Assembly: GCF_900111965.1 (NCBI RefSeq) | Contig: NZ_FOJT01000001.1 | Coordinates: 124,001 to 188,000, forward strand | DNA length: 64,000 nucleotides | From: Flavobacterium swingsii | Lineage (GTDB): Bacteria > Bacteroidota > Bacteroidia > Flavobacteriales > Flavobacteriaceae | Reading direction: 5' to 3' | Part shown: positions 17,517 to 25,976 of the stretch, piece by piece | Position numbering within the stretch: position 1 is the first letter of the stretch | Layout: every line of letters begins with the position of its first letter | Program-made: the position numbers and the translations under genes | Notes under the pieces: generated by a model | What the model saw: the letters and a program-made list of their open reading frames with translations, nothing else | What the model was told of the DNA's origin: nothing | Database searches by the model: none

Positions 17517-18059
17517 ATGAAAAACATTAAAATAACATTAGGAATATTAATTGCAACTGCTTCAATATTTGTGAGTTGTAAAAAAGAAACTACCGAAAAC
17601 AAAACTGAAACAGCTTCGGTTTCTCCAGCAATTGCAAAAGCAGAAACGACAAGTTTTAATGTTGAAGGAATGACTTGCGCTATGGGTTGTGCAAAAACAA
17701 TCGAAAATAAATTGACAAATCTTGATGGTGTGCAAAAAGCATCAGTCGATTTTGATAAAAAAACGGCGACAATACAATACGATGCAACGATACAAACTCC
17801 AGAAAAATTAGTTGAAACTGTAGAGGCTGTTGCCGATGGTAAAACGTATAAAGTTTCGAACGTAAAATCATCTGCAGATAAAGCTATGTTGTATCAAGAA
17901 AATCCAACTCAAGAGAAACCTAAAAAAGTTAGAAAATCTAAAAAAGCAAATTTAGAAGCTAATGCTGAAATGGCAGCTCCAGTTGTTACCGAGAAAAAAG
18001 CTGGATGTTGTGCTGCAAAAAAAGCATGTTCTTCTGCTGAGAAGCCAGCGACTTTATAA
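17517..18059 (+). CDS. Lipoprotein with heavy-metal-associated (HMA) domain
   Basis: A 180-residue predicted lipoprotein (lipobox ...ASIFVSC). After a Thr/Ala linker comes an HMA fold, residues about 45-115: TSFNVEGMTCAMGCAKTIE, GVQKASVDF and ETVEAVADGKTYKV. The metal loop is C-A-M-G-C, that is Cys-x3-Cys, instead of the usual Cys-x2-Cys. A Lys-rich linker leads to a second cysteine cluster, GCCAAKKACSS, at the C-terminus. Periplasmic or membrane-anchored copper or other soft-metal binding is the natural inference. It stands alone with its own terminator, and no P-type ATPase is nearby. Confidence 0.82.
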   Translation: MKNIKITLGILIATASIFVSCKKETTENKTETASVSPAIAKAETTSFNVEGMTCAMGCAKTIENKLTNLDGVQKASVDFDKKTATIQYDATIQTPEKLVETVEAVADGKTYKVSNVKSSADKAMLYQENPTQEKPKKVRKSKKANLEANAEMAAPVVTEKKAGCCAAKKACSSAEKPATL

Positions 18060-18080
18060 TGGTCTAAAAACCATATTTAA

Positions 18081-18120
18081 AAAACAACAACTCACAAAAT
18101 AGAGTTGTTGTTTTTTTTTA
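18081..18120 (+). terminator. Terminator after the HMA lipoprotein
   Basis: Inverted repeat ACAACAACTC / GAGTTGTTGT (18084-18093, 18102-18111) followed by nine T. Confidence 0.88.
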
Positions 18121-18146
18121 GAATTGAACCTAATATTTAGAATAAC

Positions 18147-18536
18147 ATGCTTCGCCTAAACAAAGTACATCATATTGCTATCATTTGTTCTGATTATGAA
18201 AAATCGAAAGTTTTTTATACAGAAATTTTAGGAATGACAATTATTCAGGAAATTTACCGCAAGGAAAGACAGTCTTACAAACTCGATTTGGCTTTGAATG
18301 GATTTTATACCATTGAACTTTTTTCTTTTCCAAATCCGCCACAACGTCTATCAAGACCCGAAGCTACTGGATTACGTCATTTGGCTTTTGAAGTGGATAG
18401 TTTAGAACAAACTATTCAATTTTTATCTTCTAAAAATATCTCTTTCGAATCTATCCGAATTGATGAAATAACGAATAAAAAATTTACTTTCATTACCGAT
18501 CCAGATCATTCTCCTATTGAATTTTACGAAAAATAA
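18147..18536 (+). CDS. VOC family protein (YaeR/GloA2-like)
   Basis: A 129-residue single-domain vicinal-oxygen-chelate protein. Two beta-alpha-beta-beta-beta units are visible, with VHHIAIICSDYEKSKVFYTEIL at the start (shown for its motif HHIAI) and TGLRHLAFEVD opening the second. Likely metal ligands are the His of HHIAI, the Glu in YTIELF, the His in LRHLAF and the Glu in SPIEFYE. The match is closest to the YaeR/GloA2 group, whose substrate is unsettled. It lies alone between a terminator and the ClC gene. Confidence 0.85.
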   Translation: MLRLNKVHHIAIICSDYEKSKVFYTEILGMTIIQEIYRKERQSYKLDLALNGFYTIELFSFPNPPQRLSRPEATGLRHLAFEVDSLEQTIQFLSSKNISFESIRIDEITNKKFTFITDPDHSPIEFYEK

Positions 18537-18669
18537 AGCTTTTCAATCGCTAATAATTGCATTATTCTTAAAGGAATCATAAAACTTTATTATTACATCT
18601 AGTTTCCATTCAAGTTTGAGTTTCTTTCTTTAAGTTTGTAATACACGGATAAAAGTAAACATTTCTCAG

Positions 18670-19947
18670 ATGAACAAAACTGCTCGAATTAAGAAAAATT
18701 ATCATTTAATAAAGTACCGAAAACTTGCCGTTGTTTCTCTCTTAATTGGTTTTTTAAGTGCTTTTCTTGCTATTTCTTTAAAACGACTAACGGAACATTA
18801 TGAAGAAATTTTCTTCCACAAGGCTTCAATTAACTGGTTTTTAATGATTGTTTTTCCTGTCTTTGGATTATCGGTAATTTATTTTTTAAGACATTATTTA
18901 TTTCAGAAAAAAGAGAATAAAGGCATCAAAGAAATTTTTGATACTACAGCACAACGCAAAAATAGTTTGCCTATTTATAAAATTCCATCTCACTTTATCA
19001 ACGGATTAATTACAGTCGTTTTTGGAGGTTCGACAGGAATAGAAGTTTCTACTGTAATTGCTTCGGCAACAATAGGATCGGTCGCACAAGAGAAGGATAA
19101 TTTATTCAACAGACACAAAACAGATCTCATTTGCGCGGGTGTTGCTGCTGGAATTACAGCACTTTTTTTTAGTCCGTTTGCAGGAATATTATTTGCTTGG
19201 GAAGTTATTTCGAAAAAAATCACCAAAACATTTCTTTTTTCTTGTACCATCGCCGTGGCAATATCATTGGGTTTTATTTATCTTTTAGACGAAAAACCTC
19301 TTTTTGCAGTAAAAATTACTGGTTGGCATTTGCATGCAATTCCCTATTTTATTTTGTTGGGAATTATTGCTGGAATGAATTCTGTTTATCTTACCAAATG
19401 TGTTCTTTTATTCAAAAGGCATTTTTCTAAAATTAAGAAACACAGGAACCGAATCATAATTGGTTCTATTATTCTGAGTAGTTCGTTATTGTTACTTCCG
19501 CAATTGTATGGCGAAGGATATCATGAGATTAAGGAAAATATTTTGCTTTCAAATGATTTGACGTTAACCGTATCATTAGCTATCTCTTTTATTGCAATTA
19601 TAATCTTTAAACCTATCGCAACCTCAGCAACTTTGGCTGCTGGCGGCGACGGAGGTGTTTTTGCGCCGAGCATATTTATAGGCGGATTTATCGGGCTTTT
19701 ATTAGCAATCTGTTTAAATACTTTTTTTGGTGCCAATGTAATTCCTCTAAACTTTATGATTTTAGGAATGGGGGCTATGCTGAGTGCTAGTATTCACGCT
19801 CCTTTTACTGCAATCTTTCTAACCTGTGGTCTTATTAATGATTATTCGCTATTTATACCGATTTTTATCGTTTGCATCGTCGCAAAATATACGGCAAAAA
19901 TGATATATCCACATACCGTTTACACTTATGCTGCGGCTACTAAATAA
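18670..19947 (+). CDS. ClC family chloride channel/antiporter
   Basis: A 425-residue membrane protein with about ten hydrophobic helices. ClC selectivity motifs are recognisable: GGSTGIEVSTVIAS near residue 118, with the gating-type glutamate in GIE; the GVFAPSIFIGG loop near 325 (GxFxP); and GMGAMLSASIHAPFTAIFL. No CBS domains follow, so it is the short bacterial form. It would move chloride, with or without proton exchange, across the inner membrane. The first motif is GxxGIEVS rather than the classic GREGP, which makes the transported anion less certain. HPP follows after 8 bp, suggesting an operon. Confidence 0.9.
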   Translation: MNKTARIKKNYHLIKYRKLAVVSLLIGFLSAFLAISLKRLTEHYEEIFFHKASINWFLMIVFPVFGLSVIYFLRHYLFQKKENKGIKEIFDTTAQRKNSLPIYKIPSHFINGLITVVFGGSTGIEVSTVIASATIGSVAQEKDNLFNRHKTDLICAGVAAGITALFFSPFAGILFAWEVISKKITKTFLFSCTIAVAISLGFIYLLDEKPLFAVKITGWHLHAIPYFILLGIIAGMNSVYLTKCVLLFKRHFSKIKKHRNRIIIGSIILSSSLLLLPQLYGEGYHEIKENILLSNDLTLTVSLAISFIAIIIFKPIATSATLAAGGDGGVFAPSIFIGGFIGLLLAICLNTFFGANVIPLNFMILGMGAMLSASIHAPFTAIFLTCGLINDYSLFIPIFIVCIVAKYTAKMIYPHTVYTYAAATK

Positions 19948-19955
19948 TTAAAAAA

Positions 19956-20558
19956 ATGCCAGTTCAAAAAATAAAACGCAACTACCGAAAAGCAAAATAT
20001 ATTCTATATAAAGAAACTTTAGTAGATTATAAAGAGCATTTTTGGGCATTTTTTGGTTCGTTTGTGGGCATTGGAATTATTGCTTATTTACAATCTCAAA
20101 CCTTACCACATTCAGATGTAGTGTATTTGATTGGTTCTTTCGGAGCATCGAGCGTATTGGTTTATGGAGTTATTCAAAGTCCTTTGGCACAGCCTAGAAA
20201 CCTTATTGGTGGTCATCTTGTTTCGGCGATTATTGGAGTTACGGTTCAGCAATTTGTACCTGATATTATTTGGATAACTGCGCCACTTGCTGTTTCGCTT
20301 TCTATCGTTTTGATGCAAGTGACTAAAACATTGCATCCACCGGGCGGAGCAACTGCTTTGATAGCAGTAACTGGTTCTGCAGAAATTAAAAATCTTGACT
20401 TTTGGTATGTTCTTTCACCTGTTTTGAGTGGTGTATTAATTTTATTTGTTGTTGCTTTAATTTTCAACAATATCACTTCAAACCGACAATATCCAAATCA
20501 AAATCATAAAAAATTTCATAAAATTAGAAATCGAATAAAAAATTCATTTAAAAAATAA
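19956..20558 (+). CDS. HPP family membrane protein
   Basis: A 200-residue protein with four or five hydrophobic segments and the diagnostic sequence TKTLHPPGGATALIAV near residues 122-138, as well as IGSFGASSVLVYG and LAQPRNLIGGHLVSA. HPP proteins are integral membrane proteins, some of them implicated in nitrite transport. There is no CBS domain here. It is 8 bp downstream of the ClC gene and shares its orientation, so the two are probably made together. The C-terminus is basic (KIRNRIKNSFKK) and cytoplasmic. Confidence 0.9.
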   Translation: MPVQKIKRNYRKAKYILYKETLVDYKEHFWAFFGSFVGIGIIAYLQSQTLPHSDVVYLIGSFGASSVLVYGVIQSPLAQPRNLIGGHLVSAIIGVTVQQFVPDIIWITAPLAVSLSIVLMQVTKTLHPPGGATALIAVTGSAEIKNLDFWYVLSPVLSGVLILFVVALIFNNITSNRQYPNQNHKKFHKIRNRIKNSFKK

Positions 20559-20610
20559 TTGATTTATAAATATGTCTTCGCTCAGACTGACAACGTAAAC
20601 CAAACTCCAT

Positions 20611-20643
20611 AAAAAAAGCCATTCGTAAAGAATGGCTTTTTTA
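20611..20643. terminator. Bidirectional terminator
   Basis: AGCCATTC / GAATGGCT stem (20617-20624, 20630-20637) with an A-run before and a T-run after, between the convergent HPP and typA genes. Confidence 0.88.
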
Positions 20644-20662
20644 TTTATATAAATAAAATCAA

Positions 20663-22459
20663 TTAGATTTTAAATCTTTTTCTATCAGTTTCTGTCAAAT
20701 GGATTTTTCTCAAACGAATAGATTTTGGTGTACACTCAACATATTCATCTTTTTGAATGTATTCTAAAGCTTCTTCCAAAGAGAAAATAATTGGTGGAAT
20801 GATTCTTGCTTTTTCATCATTTCCAGATGAACGAACGTTAGATTGTTTTTTCTCTTTAGTTACGTTTACACACATATCATCACCACGAGAGTTTTCTCCA
20901 ATTACCTGACCTTCATAGATCTCAGCATTTGGCTCAACGAAGAATTTACCACGATCTTGTAATTTATCGATAGAATAAGGAATAGCTTTTCCTTTTTCCA
21001 TAGAAATTAATGAACCTTTGTTACGTCCAGAAATTTCTCCTTTGTAAGGCTCATATCCTATAAAACGGTGTGCCATAATAGCCTCACCAGCTGTAGCAGT
21101 AAGTAATTGGTTACGCAATCCAATAATTCCACGTGATGGAATATTAAATTTGATAATCATACGCTCACCTTTGGTTTCCATAGAAAGCATTTCTCCTTTA
21201 CGTAAAGTAACAAACTCTACCGCTCTACCTGAAAGAGTTTCTGGTAAATCGATTGTTAGCTCTTCAATAGGCTCACATTTTTTACCATCAATTTCTTTGA
21301 TAATAACTTGTGGCTGACCGATTTGTAACTCATACCCTTCTCTTCTCATGGTTTCAATAAGAACAGACAAGTGAAGTACACCACGACCAAAAACCATAAA
21401 CTTATCAGCAGAATCAGTTTCACCCAATTTCATTGCTAAGTTTTTCTCTAATTCTTTTGTCAAACGATCTCTAATATGACGAGAAGTTACAAATTTACCC
21501 TCTTTACCAAAGAAAGGAGAATCATTAATTGTAAACAACATGCTCATTGTTGGCTCATCGATAGCAATAGAAGCTAATCCTTCTGGATTTTCAAAATCAG
21601 CAATAGTGTCACCAATTTCAAAACCTTCAACACCAACAATTGCACAAATGTCTCCAGCAATAACTTGTTCTACTTTTTTACGTCCAAGACCTTCAAAAGT
21701 GTGTAATTCTTTAATTTTAGATTTAGATACAGTACCATCTCTTTTTACTAATGAAATTGGCATACCTTCTTTCAAAACACCTCTTTCTAAACGTCCAATC
21801 GCGATACGACCTGTAAAGGCTGAGAAATCTAAAGAGGTAATCAACATTTGCGGTGTTCCTTCAGAAACTTTAGGAGCTGGTACATTTTCGATAACCATAT
21901 CTAATAATGCTTCTACATTATCCGTTACGTTTTCCCAATGATCAGACATCCAGTTGTTTTTAGCCGAACCATAAACTGCTGGAAAATCCAACTGCCATTC
22001 TTCAGCACCTAATTCGAACATTAAGTCGAAAACTTTTTCGTGAACTTCTTCAGGAGTACAGTTTTCTTTATCTACTTTATTGATAACTACGCAAGGTTTT
22101 AGACCTAAATCTAAAGCTTTTTGCAATACAAAACGTGTTTGTGGCATTGGTCCTTCAAAAGCATCTACAAGCAGACAAACTCCGTCAGCCATATTCAATA
22201 CTCTTTCTACTTCTCCACCAAAATCGGCGTGACCAGGAGTATCGATAATATTAATTTTTGTTCCTTTGTAAATAACAGAAACGTTTTTAGATGTAATTGT
22301 AATTCCTCTTTCACGCTCTAAGTCGTTGTTGTCTAGAATTAAATCACCTGTGTTTTCGTTATCACGAAATAGTTGACAGTGATACATGATTTTATCAACC
22401 AAAGTAGTTTTACCGTGATCGACGTGAGCAATAATTGCAATGTTTCTAATAGATTCCAT
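20663..22459 (-). CDS. typA: Translational GTPase TypA/BipA
   Basis: A 598-residue ribosome-associated GTPase. G1 is AHVDHGKTT (11-19), followed by the switch ERERGIT, G3 [16 protein letters not shown]4 NKVDKE and G5 GSAKN. The EF-G-like C-terminal domains contain [18 protein letters not shown] and the TypA-specific [19 protein letters not shown] (both cited as landmarks). It assists ribosome assembly and stress or cold growth. The ATG at 22459 begins [12 protein letters not shown]; a 14-codon extension upstream is rejected because it overlaps the promoter element. Confidence 0.97.
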   Translation of the reverse strand: MESIRNIAIIAHVDHGKTTLVDKIMYHCQLFRDNENTGDLILDNNDLERERGITITSKNVSVIYKGTKINIIDTPGHADFGGEVERVLNMADGVCLLVDAFEGPMPQTRFVLQKALDLGLKPCVVINKVDKENCTPEEVHEKVFDLMFELGAEEWQLDFPAVYGSAKNNWMSDHWENVTDNVEALLDMVIENVPAPKVSEGTPQMLITSLDFSAFTGRIAIGRLERGVLKEGMPISLVKRDGTVSKSKIKELHTFEGLGRKKVEQVIAGDICAIVGVEGFEIGDTIADFENPEGLASIAIDEPTMSMLFTINDSPFFGKEGKFVTSRHIRDRLTKELEKNLAMKLGETDSADKFMVFGRGVLHLSVLIETMRREGYELQIGQPQVIIKEIDGKKCEPIEELTIDLPETLSGRAVEFVTLRKGEMLSMETKGERMIIKFNIPSRGIIGLRNQLLTATAGEAIMAHRFIGYEPYKGEISGRNKGSLISMEKGKAIPYSIDKLQDRGKFFVEPNAEIYEGQVIGENSRGDDMCVNVTKEKKQSNVRSSGNDEKARIIPPIIFSLEEALEYIQKDEYVECTPKSIRLRKIHLTETDRKRFKI

Positions 22460-22478
22460 CTGTGTTTTTTTGTGGGTG

Positions 22479-22486
22479 CAAAAGTA
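22479..22486 (-). promoter_or_regulatory. -7 promoter element of typA (TACTTTTG)
   Basis: On the minus strand TACTTTTG followed by CACCC matches TAnnTTTG and ends 20 bp before the typA ATG. The -33 is unclear. Confidence 0.5.
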
Positions 22487-22583
22487 CATAAAAAAATACA
22501 TAAATCATAGTATTCTTTTATCTCTTTAATTTTGAAGTGGATAAGTTAACGTTTTACTTACATTAACCGAAAATTAAAATCAT

Positions 22584-22616
22584 AAAAAAAGCCCCTAAAA
22601 AAGGGGCTTTTTTTTA
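22584..22616 (-). terminator. Terminator of rpsT
   Basis: AGCCCCT / AGGGGCT hairpin (22590-22596, 22602-22608) with T-rich sequence on the minus-strand side, 21 bp after the rpsT stop. Confidence 0.85.
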
Positions 22617-22636
22617 AAATTTGAACACAGATAGTA

Positions 22637-22888
22637 TTACAAAGATGAAACGAATCTAGTTAATTTAGATTTTAAGTTTGATGCTTTGTTATCGTGTATA
22701 ATGTTTTTCTTAGCTAATTTATCAATCATAGAGATTACGTTTGATAATTTTGCAGAAGCATCAGCCTTCACAGTTGACAATCTTAATGCTTTGATTGCAT
22801 TACGAGTTGTTTTGTGTTGGTATCTGTTTAACACTCTTTTCTTTTCGTTGCTTCTAATTCTTTTTAAAGCTGACTTATGATTTGCCAT
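22637..22888 (-). CDS. rpsT: 30S ribosomal protein S20 (bS20)
   Basis: An 83-residue, strongly basic, all-helical protein beginning MANHKSALKRIRSNEKK, the standard S20 N-terminus, with RNAIKALR and NIIHDNKASNLKSKL towards the end. It binds 16S rRNA in the 30S subunit. It has its own terminator and lies downstream of two tRNA-Glu genes in the same orientation with a 160-bp gap in which no clear promoter or terminator is seen. Confidence 0.95.
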   Translation of the reverse strand: MANHKSALKRIRSNEKKRVLNRYQHKTTRNAIKALRLSTVKADASAKLSNVISMIDKLAKKNIIHDNKASNLKSKLTRFVSSL

Positions 22889-23047
22889 TTTCTTTGATTT
22901 TTTTAATTGTAATAATTATTTATAAACTATCAGTTAAAAAAGAAAAACCTCCCACAATCATTTAAACGACCACTTTGGTTTTAACTAATAAAATAAAAAC
23001 TCGAGACACCAAGTTTGAATTTTACAAAACTTATTTACAACTAATTG

Positions 23048-23119
23048 TAGCCCGTAGGGGAATCGAACCCCTCTTACATGGATGAAAACCATGCGTCCTA
23101 ACCGATAGACGAACGGGCC
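23048..23119 (-). tRNA. tRNA-Glu (anticodon TTC), copy 2 in transcription order
   Basis: On the minus strand the 72-nt cloverleaf starts GGCCCGTTCGTCTATCGG. It has the anticodon arm CATGG-TTTTCAT-CCATG (anticodon TTC), the T-loop GGTTCGATTCC and acceptor 3' side ACGGGCTA. CCA is not encoded. It is identical to the neighbouring copy 29 bp away. Confidence 0.96.
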
Positions 23120-23148
23120 TTAGACTTTTGTAACCTCAATAATTTATG

Positions 23149-23220
23149 TAGCCCGTAGGGGAATCGAACCCCTCTTACATGGATGAAAACCATGCGTCCT
23201 AACCGATAGACGAACGGGCC
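23149..23220 (-). tRNA. tRNA-Glu (anticodon TTC), copy 1 in transcription order
   Basis: Identical in all 72 positions to the downstream copy and in the same orientation. A consensus promoter lies just upstream on the minus strand. No CCA is encoded. Confidence 0.96.
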
Positions 23221-23245
23221 ATTGCATTATTTTGTAATGCGAGTG

Positions 23246-23275
23246 CAAAAATACAACTATTTTTTATTCTCGCAA
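23246..23275 (-). promoter_or_regulatory. Promoter of the tRNA-Glu pair
   Basis: On the minus strand TTG (23275-23273), a 19-bp spacer and TATTTTTG (23253-23246) match the Bacteroidota consensus, 25 bp before the tRNA. A small hairpin GCATTA/TAATGC (23224-23240) lies between promoter and tRNA. Confidence 0.65.
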
Positions 23276-23312
23276 TAGTCAAATAACATTTTTTGCAATA
23301 TTTTATTTTATT

Positions 23313-24791
23313 TTAATAAGCTTTTGCAAAAAGTACTCTTCCAGTAGAAGGTTTTCCAGTAAACATACAGCTTCCCGATTCCTCTTTTCTATCCAATGCG
23401 ATACAACGAATTGTTGCTTTTGTTAGTTCTTTTATTTTCTCTTCTGTTTCTGGTGTTCCGTCCCAATGAGCTGAAATAAATCCACCTTTATTCTCAAGAA
23501 TTGCTTTAAATTCTTCAAAATCAGAAACTTCAGTAATATGTGTATCTCTATAATTTAATGCTTTGTTGAATAAATCACTTTGAATTTGCTCTAACAAGTC
23601 ACTTATGTATCTTGCTATGCCATCAGCCGATTTTACTTCTTTTGTTAAAGTATCACGACGAGCAATCTCGAAAGTTCCATTCTCTAAATCTTTTGGACCA
23701 ATAGCAATTCTAACAGGAACTCCTTTCAATTCCCATTCTGCAAATTTGAATCCTGGTTTTTGAGTGGTTCTGTTATCAAATTTAACTGAAATATTTAGTT
23801 TTTTGAATTGTGCAACTAAATCATTGGCAACAGCCGAAATCTTTTCGAACTCTTCATCAGTTTTAAAAATTGGCACAATTACCACTTGAATTGGCGCTAA
23901 ATTTGGAGGCAAAACCAATCCGTTATCGTCAGAATGTGTCATGACTAATGCACCCATCAAACGTGTAGAAACTCCCCAAGAAGTTCCCCAAACATATTCT
24001 TGTTTTCCTTCGGCATTTGCGAATTTTACATCAAAAGCCTTAGCAAAATTTTGACCTAAAAAGTGGGAAGTTCCCGCTTGTAAAGCTTTCCCATCTTGCA
24101 TTAAAGCTTCAATACAATACGTTTCTTCGGCTCCAGCAAAACGTTCTGTTTCGGTTTTTAGACCTTTAATAACTGGTATTGCCATAAAGTTTTGAGCAAA
24201 ATCGGCATAAACTTGCATCATTTTTTCAGATTCTTCAATAGCTTCTTCTCTGGTTGCATGAGCAGTATGCCCTTCTTGCCAAAGAAATTCGGCAGTACGA
24301 AGAAATAATCTGGTACGCATTTCCCAACGCACTACGTTTGCCCATTGGTTTATTAATAACGGTAAATCTCTATAGGATTGAATCCAACCTTTGTAAGTGC
24401 TCCAAATAATCGCTTCAGAAGTAGGACGAACAATCAATTCTTCTTCTAATTTTGCATTAGGATCGACCATTAGCTTTCCCGGTTTGTCAGGATCATTTTT
24501 TAATCTGTAATGTGTAACAATGGCACATTCTTTTGCAAATCCTTCTGCATTTTTTTCTTCAGCTTCAAACATACTCTTTGGCACAAAAAGCGGAAAATAA
24601 GCATTACTGTGTCCTGTTTCTTTAAACATTCTGTCTAATTCTGCTTGCATTTTTTCCCAAATTGCATAACCATATGGCTTGATAACCATACAACCTCTAA
24701 CTCCTGAATTTTCAGCTAAATCAGCCTTTACAACCAGTTCGTTATACCATTTTGAATAATCTTCTGCTCTTGTAGTTAAGTTCTTGCTCAT
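23313..24791 (-). CDS. proS: Prolyl-tRNA synthetase (archaeal/eukaryal-like type)
   Basis: A 492-residue class II aminoacyl-tRNA synthetase. Motif 2 lies in [20 protein letters not shown] (landmark), the editing-free type 3 layout is evident, and motif 3 lies in [17 protein letters not shown]. The anticodon-binding domain ([21 protein letters not shown]) is followed by the C-terminal zinc-like domain ending [14 protein letters not shown]. It charges tRNA-Pro. Length and N-terminus ([19 protein letters not shown]) fit the family. It is divergent from a low-complexity lipoprotein gene. Confidence 0.97.
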   Translation of the reverse strand: MSKNLTTRAEDYSKWYNELVVKADLAENSGVRGCMVIKPYGYAIWEKMQAELDRMFKETGHSNAYFPLFVPKSMFEAEEKNAEGFAKECAIVTHYRLKNDPDKPGKLMVDPNAKLEEELIVRPTSEAIIWSTYKGWIQSYRDLPLLINQWANVVRWEMRTRLFLRTAEFLWQEGHTAHATREEAIEESEKMMQVYADFAQNFMAIPVIKGLKTETERFAGAEETYCIEALMQDGKALQAGTSHFLGQNFAKAFDVKFANAEGKQEYVWGTSWGVSTRLMGALVMTHSDDNGLVLPPNLAPIQVVIVPIFKTDEEFEKISAVANDLVAQFKKLNISVKFDNRTTQKPGFKFAEWELKGVPVRIAIGPKDLENGTFEIARRDTLTKEVKSADGIARYISDLLEQIQSDLFNKALNYRDTHITEVSDFEEFKAILENKGGFISAHWDGTPETEEKIKELTKATIRCIALDRKEESGSCMFTGKPSTGRVLFAKAY

Positions 24792-24802
24792 TTTGAATAG
24801 TT

Positions 24803-24818
24803 TGGCACAAATGTTGTA
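24803..24818 (+). promoter_or_regulatory. Sigma-54-like promoter
   Basis: TGGCACAAATGTTGTA agrees with the RpoN consensus TGGCACrnnnnTTGCw except for T in place of C after TTG. It lies 76 bp before the lipoprotein ATG, in the proS divergent region. Confidence 0.35.
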
Positions 24819-24855
24819 CCTATGTTAAAAAATAAAATAGTTCGACAAAACTAAC

Positions 24856-24863
24856 TATTTTTG
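24856..24863 (+). promoter_or_regulatory. -7 promoter element (TATTTTTG)
   Basis: Fits TAnnTTTG, 31 bp before the ATG at 24895; a second possible start of transcription for the same gene. Confidence 0.4.
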
Positions 24864-24894
24864 TTATGTCCAACAATAAAAAACCTGATAGATT

Positions 24895-25905
24895 ATGAAA
24901 ACTTATTATTTTATAACAAAAAATTCATTCCTTAAATCCATTGTTGGATTATTAAGTCTGACCGCTATATCTTGTGGTTCCTACCAAAATAAATCATATT
25001 ATGACAATGATGGAATATATGGTGGAGAAAAACAAAAACCAACTACAGAAAGCACAGAACAAGCGCCTAAAACGGTTGAAGTAAACAAATACAAAGATTA
25101 TTTTGGCTCGAATGCTAATAATTATAGTACCGAGCAAACTGAAGTTCTTACCGATGTAGAAAATTATTCGAGCGATAATAACAATGAAAGTTCTAATTCC
25201 GAAAGTTATTCTAGTTGGGAAAATAGTAATGATCATATTACTATAAATGTGTACGATAATTATTGGGGAAATAACAATTACGGATATTGGAATAACTACT
25301 GGGGATATAGCCCATGGAGAAGCGGTATTTATCTAGGTTGGAACTCATGGAATTCTGGTTGGTACAATCCTTACTGGGGCTATTATGGTTCTAGTTGGGG
25401 CTGGAATAATCCGTATTATGGCGGATATTATGGTTACAATAACTACTATGGCTACAACAATTATAATTATTACGGAAACAATTATACCTACAGTAACGGA
25501 AGAAGAGGGAGTTTATACACAGACAGATATGGAAACAATGGCGGACGAAACTACACCTCAAACAGAAGAAATAGCACATCAGTTTCTCCTCGTAATAGCG
25601 GAGGAATAGATAATCCTAGAACAAATATTTCTCAACCTAGAAGAGAGCCGAGAACTGGGAACCATTCTGGAAATTACAACGAACCTAGAACAAATAATAA
25701 TACGCCTAGACCAAGAACTGAATCTCCTAGAAACGAATCGTCTCCTAGAAGTAATAACAATGTTAGTCCAAGAAGCGAAAATCCAAGAACTTACCAATCT
25801 CCAAGAAGTGAAAGCCCAAGAAGCTACGATTCACCTCGTTCTTCTTCCTCATCAGGAAGTAGCGGAAGTTCTTCTGGTGGTGGACGCTCAGGCGGAAGAA
25901 GGTAA
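24895..25905 (+). CDS. Low-complexity Tyr/Asn/Trp- and Pro-Arg-rich lipoprotein
   Basis: A 336-residue protein of unknown function. A hydrophobic N-terminus with lipobox SLTAISC predicts a lipoprotein. Residues about 20-115 are polar and acidic. Residues about 118-200 are an aromatic, Asn/Gly-rich tract (WNNYWGYSPW, YYGGYYGYNNYYGYNNY). From about 220 the chain is basic with many Pro-Arg-Ser/Thr units (SPRSENPRTYQSPRSESPRS), ending in Ser/Gly and GGRSGGRR. Such composition suggests an extracellular or cell-envelope matrix component. A sigma-54-like site and a TAnnTTTG element precede it and a terminator follows, so it is monocistronic. Confidence 0.8.
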   Translation: MKTYYFITKNSFLKSIVGLLSLTAISCGSYQNKSYYDNDGIYGGEKQKPTTESTEQAPKTVEVNKYKDYFGSNANNYSTEQTEVLTDVENYSSDNNNESSNSESYSSWENSNDHITINVYDNYWGNNNYGYWNNYWGYSPWRSGIYLGWNSWNSGWYNPYWGYYGSSWGWNNPYYGGYYGYNNYYGYNNYNYYGNNYTYSNGRRGSLYTDRYGNNGGRNYTSNRRNSTSVSPRNSGGIDNPRTNISQPRREPRTGNHSGNYNEPRTNNNTPRPRTESPRNESSPRSNNNVSPRSENPRTYQSPRSESPRSYDSPRSSSSSGSSGSSSGGGRSGGRR

Positions 25906-25916
25906 AAACGATTTAC

Positions 25917-25955
25917 ACAACCAATGTATCTATTTATAAATGCATTGGTTTTTTA
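25917..25955 (+). terminator. Terminator after the low-complexity lipoprotein
   Basis: AACCAATG / CATTGGTT stem (25919-25926, 25943-25950) followed by TTTTT. Confidence 0.78.
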
Positions 25956-25976
25956 TTGACATTAAAAATAAAATAC

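Noticed and set aside
20570..20595. CTTCGCTCAGACTGACAA, similar to the core inside repeat copy 1
   Set aside because: Only a partial match without the flanking joints or inverted arms; too short to call a third copy.
23048..23220. Direct repeat that could be a mobile-element attachment site
   Set aside because: It is explained by two complete tRNA-Glu genes; no integrase or foreign-looking genes are adjacent.
25385..25797. Several Ile/Thr- or Cys/Arg-rich ORFs over the low-complexity lipoprotein gene
   Set aside because: They are frame shadows of the repetitive Tyr/Asn and Pro-Arg codons.
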